From: UBA4064 sp050179135
GTDB taxonomy: Bacteria > Desulfobacterota > Desulfobacteria > Desulfobacterales > Desulfatirhabdiaceae
Assembly: GCA_050179135.1 (NCBI GenBank)
Contig: JBFXFK010000075.1
Location: 1-23,276 of the forward strand
Reading direction: 5' to 3'
DNA: 23,276 nt
Shown: piece by piece, positions 22,620-23,276 of the stretch
Layout of the letters: every line of letters starts with the position of its first letter
How positions within the stretch are numbered: position 1 is the first letter of the stretch
Made by a program: the position numbers and the translations under genes
Notes under the pieces: generated by a model
What the model saw: only the letters and a program-made list of their open reading frames with translations
Database searches by the model: none
Told to the model about the DNA's origin: nothing

Positions 22620-22868
22620 CTAAGCTGCTAACAGTTCTGGTGTATTTATTTTAATTTCGCCAAGTTGAGGAATTGGAAGATTTTTGGCTATGCTAAACAG
22701 TAGCCAATCCTCAAGAGTACTGGCCAAACTGCGACGACATTCCTCCAATGTTATTCCGGTAGCCCATACCCCTGCCAATTCTGGAATTTCTCCATAATAT
22801 GGCTCTTCATCATCAATTTTTTCATAATGGGCATGTTCAAGGGCTTCTTGAAAATATTGCAGCAACAT
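22620..22868 (-). CDS. hicB: HicB-type antitoxin (short form)
   Basis: An 82-residue protein with the partial RNase-H-like HicB fold: EKIDDEEPYYGEIPELAGVW, then ATGITLEECRRSL and LEDWLLFSIAKNLPIPQLG. It should bind and neutralise HicA. There is no C-terminal DNA-binding extension, so autoregulation would need another factor. The start is ATG 22868 with GGAAGG upstream; the longer open frame to 22994 overlaps the zinc-finger gene and is rejected. Confidence 0.86.
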   Translation of the reverse strand: MLLQYFQEALEHAHYEKIDDEEPYYGEIPELAGVWATGITLEECRRSLASTLEDWLLFSIAKNLPIPQLGEIKINTPELLAA

Positions 22869-22926
22869 GTTGAATGTCCTTCCAATTAAAAATTTCAAAT
22901 CCGCTCCGGATGAAACCCGGTCCTGA

Positions 22927-23172
22927 CTATGAAAATGCCATCTGAGGAAGTTCGATAAACACGTCTGGTCGTTCCTCTTTTTTCTGAATCGCAAAAAATC
23001 GCCGCTCGATTTCTTTTAATACGGATGCCACAAAGTACACCATTCCACACTTCGCACAAATCTCAACGGGTGTATTTGGAACAAGCAGATAATTACCCTT
23101 GTATGTATACAGATATTCGGTCTTACGGTCTTCGTAGTCGGTAGCGCCGCAGAAATTACACTTTTTCATCAT
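22927..23172 (-). CDS. YgiT/MqsA-type zinc-finger antitoxin-like protein
   Basis: An 81-residue protein with two CxxC pairs (C5/C8 and C39/C42), the usual zinc site of YgiT-type antitoxins. It lacks the helix-turn-helix domain of full MqsA. GGAGG eight bases before ATG 23172 fixes the start (23169 is the second ATG). It overlaps the end of a DUF4258-like frame by 17 bases, the normal arrangement for this toxin-antitoxin pair. Confidence 0.78.
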   Translation of the reverse strand: MMKKCNFCGATDYEDRKTEYLYTYKGNYLLVPNTPVEICAKCGMVYFVASVLKEIERRFFAIQKKEERPDVFIELPQMAFS

Positions 23173-23276
23173 CTTTTTTCCTCCGGGTCCATGGATCAAT
23201 AAACTTGGGAGGTTTTGGAACATAAACCGTTATTACAGCAATCTTTTCACCGCGTCACCTCCGGTTAAAGATGAAT
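23156..23276 (-). pseudogene. 3' end of a DUF4258-like toxin gene, with an in-frame stop
   Basis: One frame reads RGEKIAVITVYVPKPPKF and then IDPWTRRKK, ending at TAA 23156; it is typical of the last strand and tail of DUF4258 toxins, which pair with YgiT-type antitoxins. The same frame has a TGA at 23257-23255 just before this piece. No start codon is available downstream of it. Either the gene is broken or a frameshift lies at the window edge; most of it is outside the window. Confidence 0.45.

Noticed and set aside
22869..22994. 42-residue extension of HicB
   Set aside because: It overlaps the zinc-finger gene and is not HicB-like; GGAAGG before ATG 22868 decides the start.
23255..23257. 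TGA read as selenocysteine in the DUF4258-like frame
   Set aside because: This toxin family has no known selenoprotein and no supporting hairpin was seen; a broken gene is simpler.

Overview
The window is the polysaccharide (O-antigen-type) biosynthesis and export locus of a Gram-negative bacterium, followed at the right end by a string of toxin-antitoxin-like small genes. Every gene I accept is on the minus strand, so transcription runs from high to low coordinates. The host is not identified by any marker gene. A Wzm/Wzt O-antigen exporter beside HicAB, UPF0175-like and YgiT-like small genes would suit a deltaproteobacterium (Desulfobacterota), but this is only an impression.

Region 1, about 23.28 to 20.98 kb (promoter-proximal): a dense series of small genes. 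They are the tail of a DUF4258-like toxin, a YgiT/MqsA-type zinc-finger antitoxin, a complete hicB-hicA pair, an unrecognised 74-residue protein, a DUF2281-like protein, a UPF0175 protein and a 95-residue antitoxin-like protein. Diverged direct repeats (20986-21033 and 22253-22300) bracket part of it. Between this block and the sugar operon lies a 5' fragment of a wzt gene, cut off just after Walker A.

Region 2, 20.63 to 8.60 kb: thirteen tightly packed genes, mostly with 1- to 4-base stop/start overlaps. In transcription order they are: a nucleotidyltransferase-kinase fusion with HldE domains in reversed order, a GCD1/HddC-like nucleotidyltransferase, two extended SDR enzymes, a two-subunit transketolase, a HAD phosphatase, an APH-fold kinase, a methyltransferase, a zinc alcohol dehydrogenase, two more methyltransferases and an RmlD-like reductase. 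My best reading is a self-contained pathway for an unusual activated sugar, possibly heptose- or ketose-derived and methylated. The product is inferred, not known.

Region 3, 8.60 to 8.25 kb: a 354-base gap holding a long hairpin that overlaps a stop codon and one copy of a dispersed palindromic repeat.

Region 4, 8.25 kb to the left edge: wzm and wzt (with a C-terminal glycan-recognition domain), an unclassified glycosyltransferase-like protein, a decayed zinc alcohol dehydrogenase carrying the second copy of the repeat, a TIGR04372-type glycosyltransferase, then rfbF, rfbG, an RmlC-like epimerase and the start of a sugar C-methyltransferase. These last four suggest a CDP-linked, C-methylated 6-deoxyhexose. 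By eye, the stretch from about 3.0 to 8.3 kb is richer in A+T than 8.6-17.4 kb, which suggests that the locus was assembled from parts of different origin.

No tRNA, rRNA, CRISPR array, intact insertion sequence or replication origin was seen.
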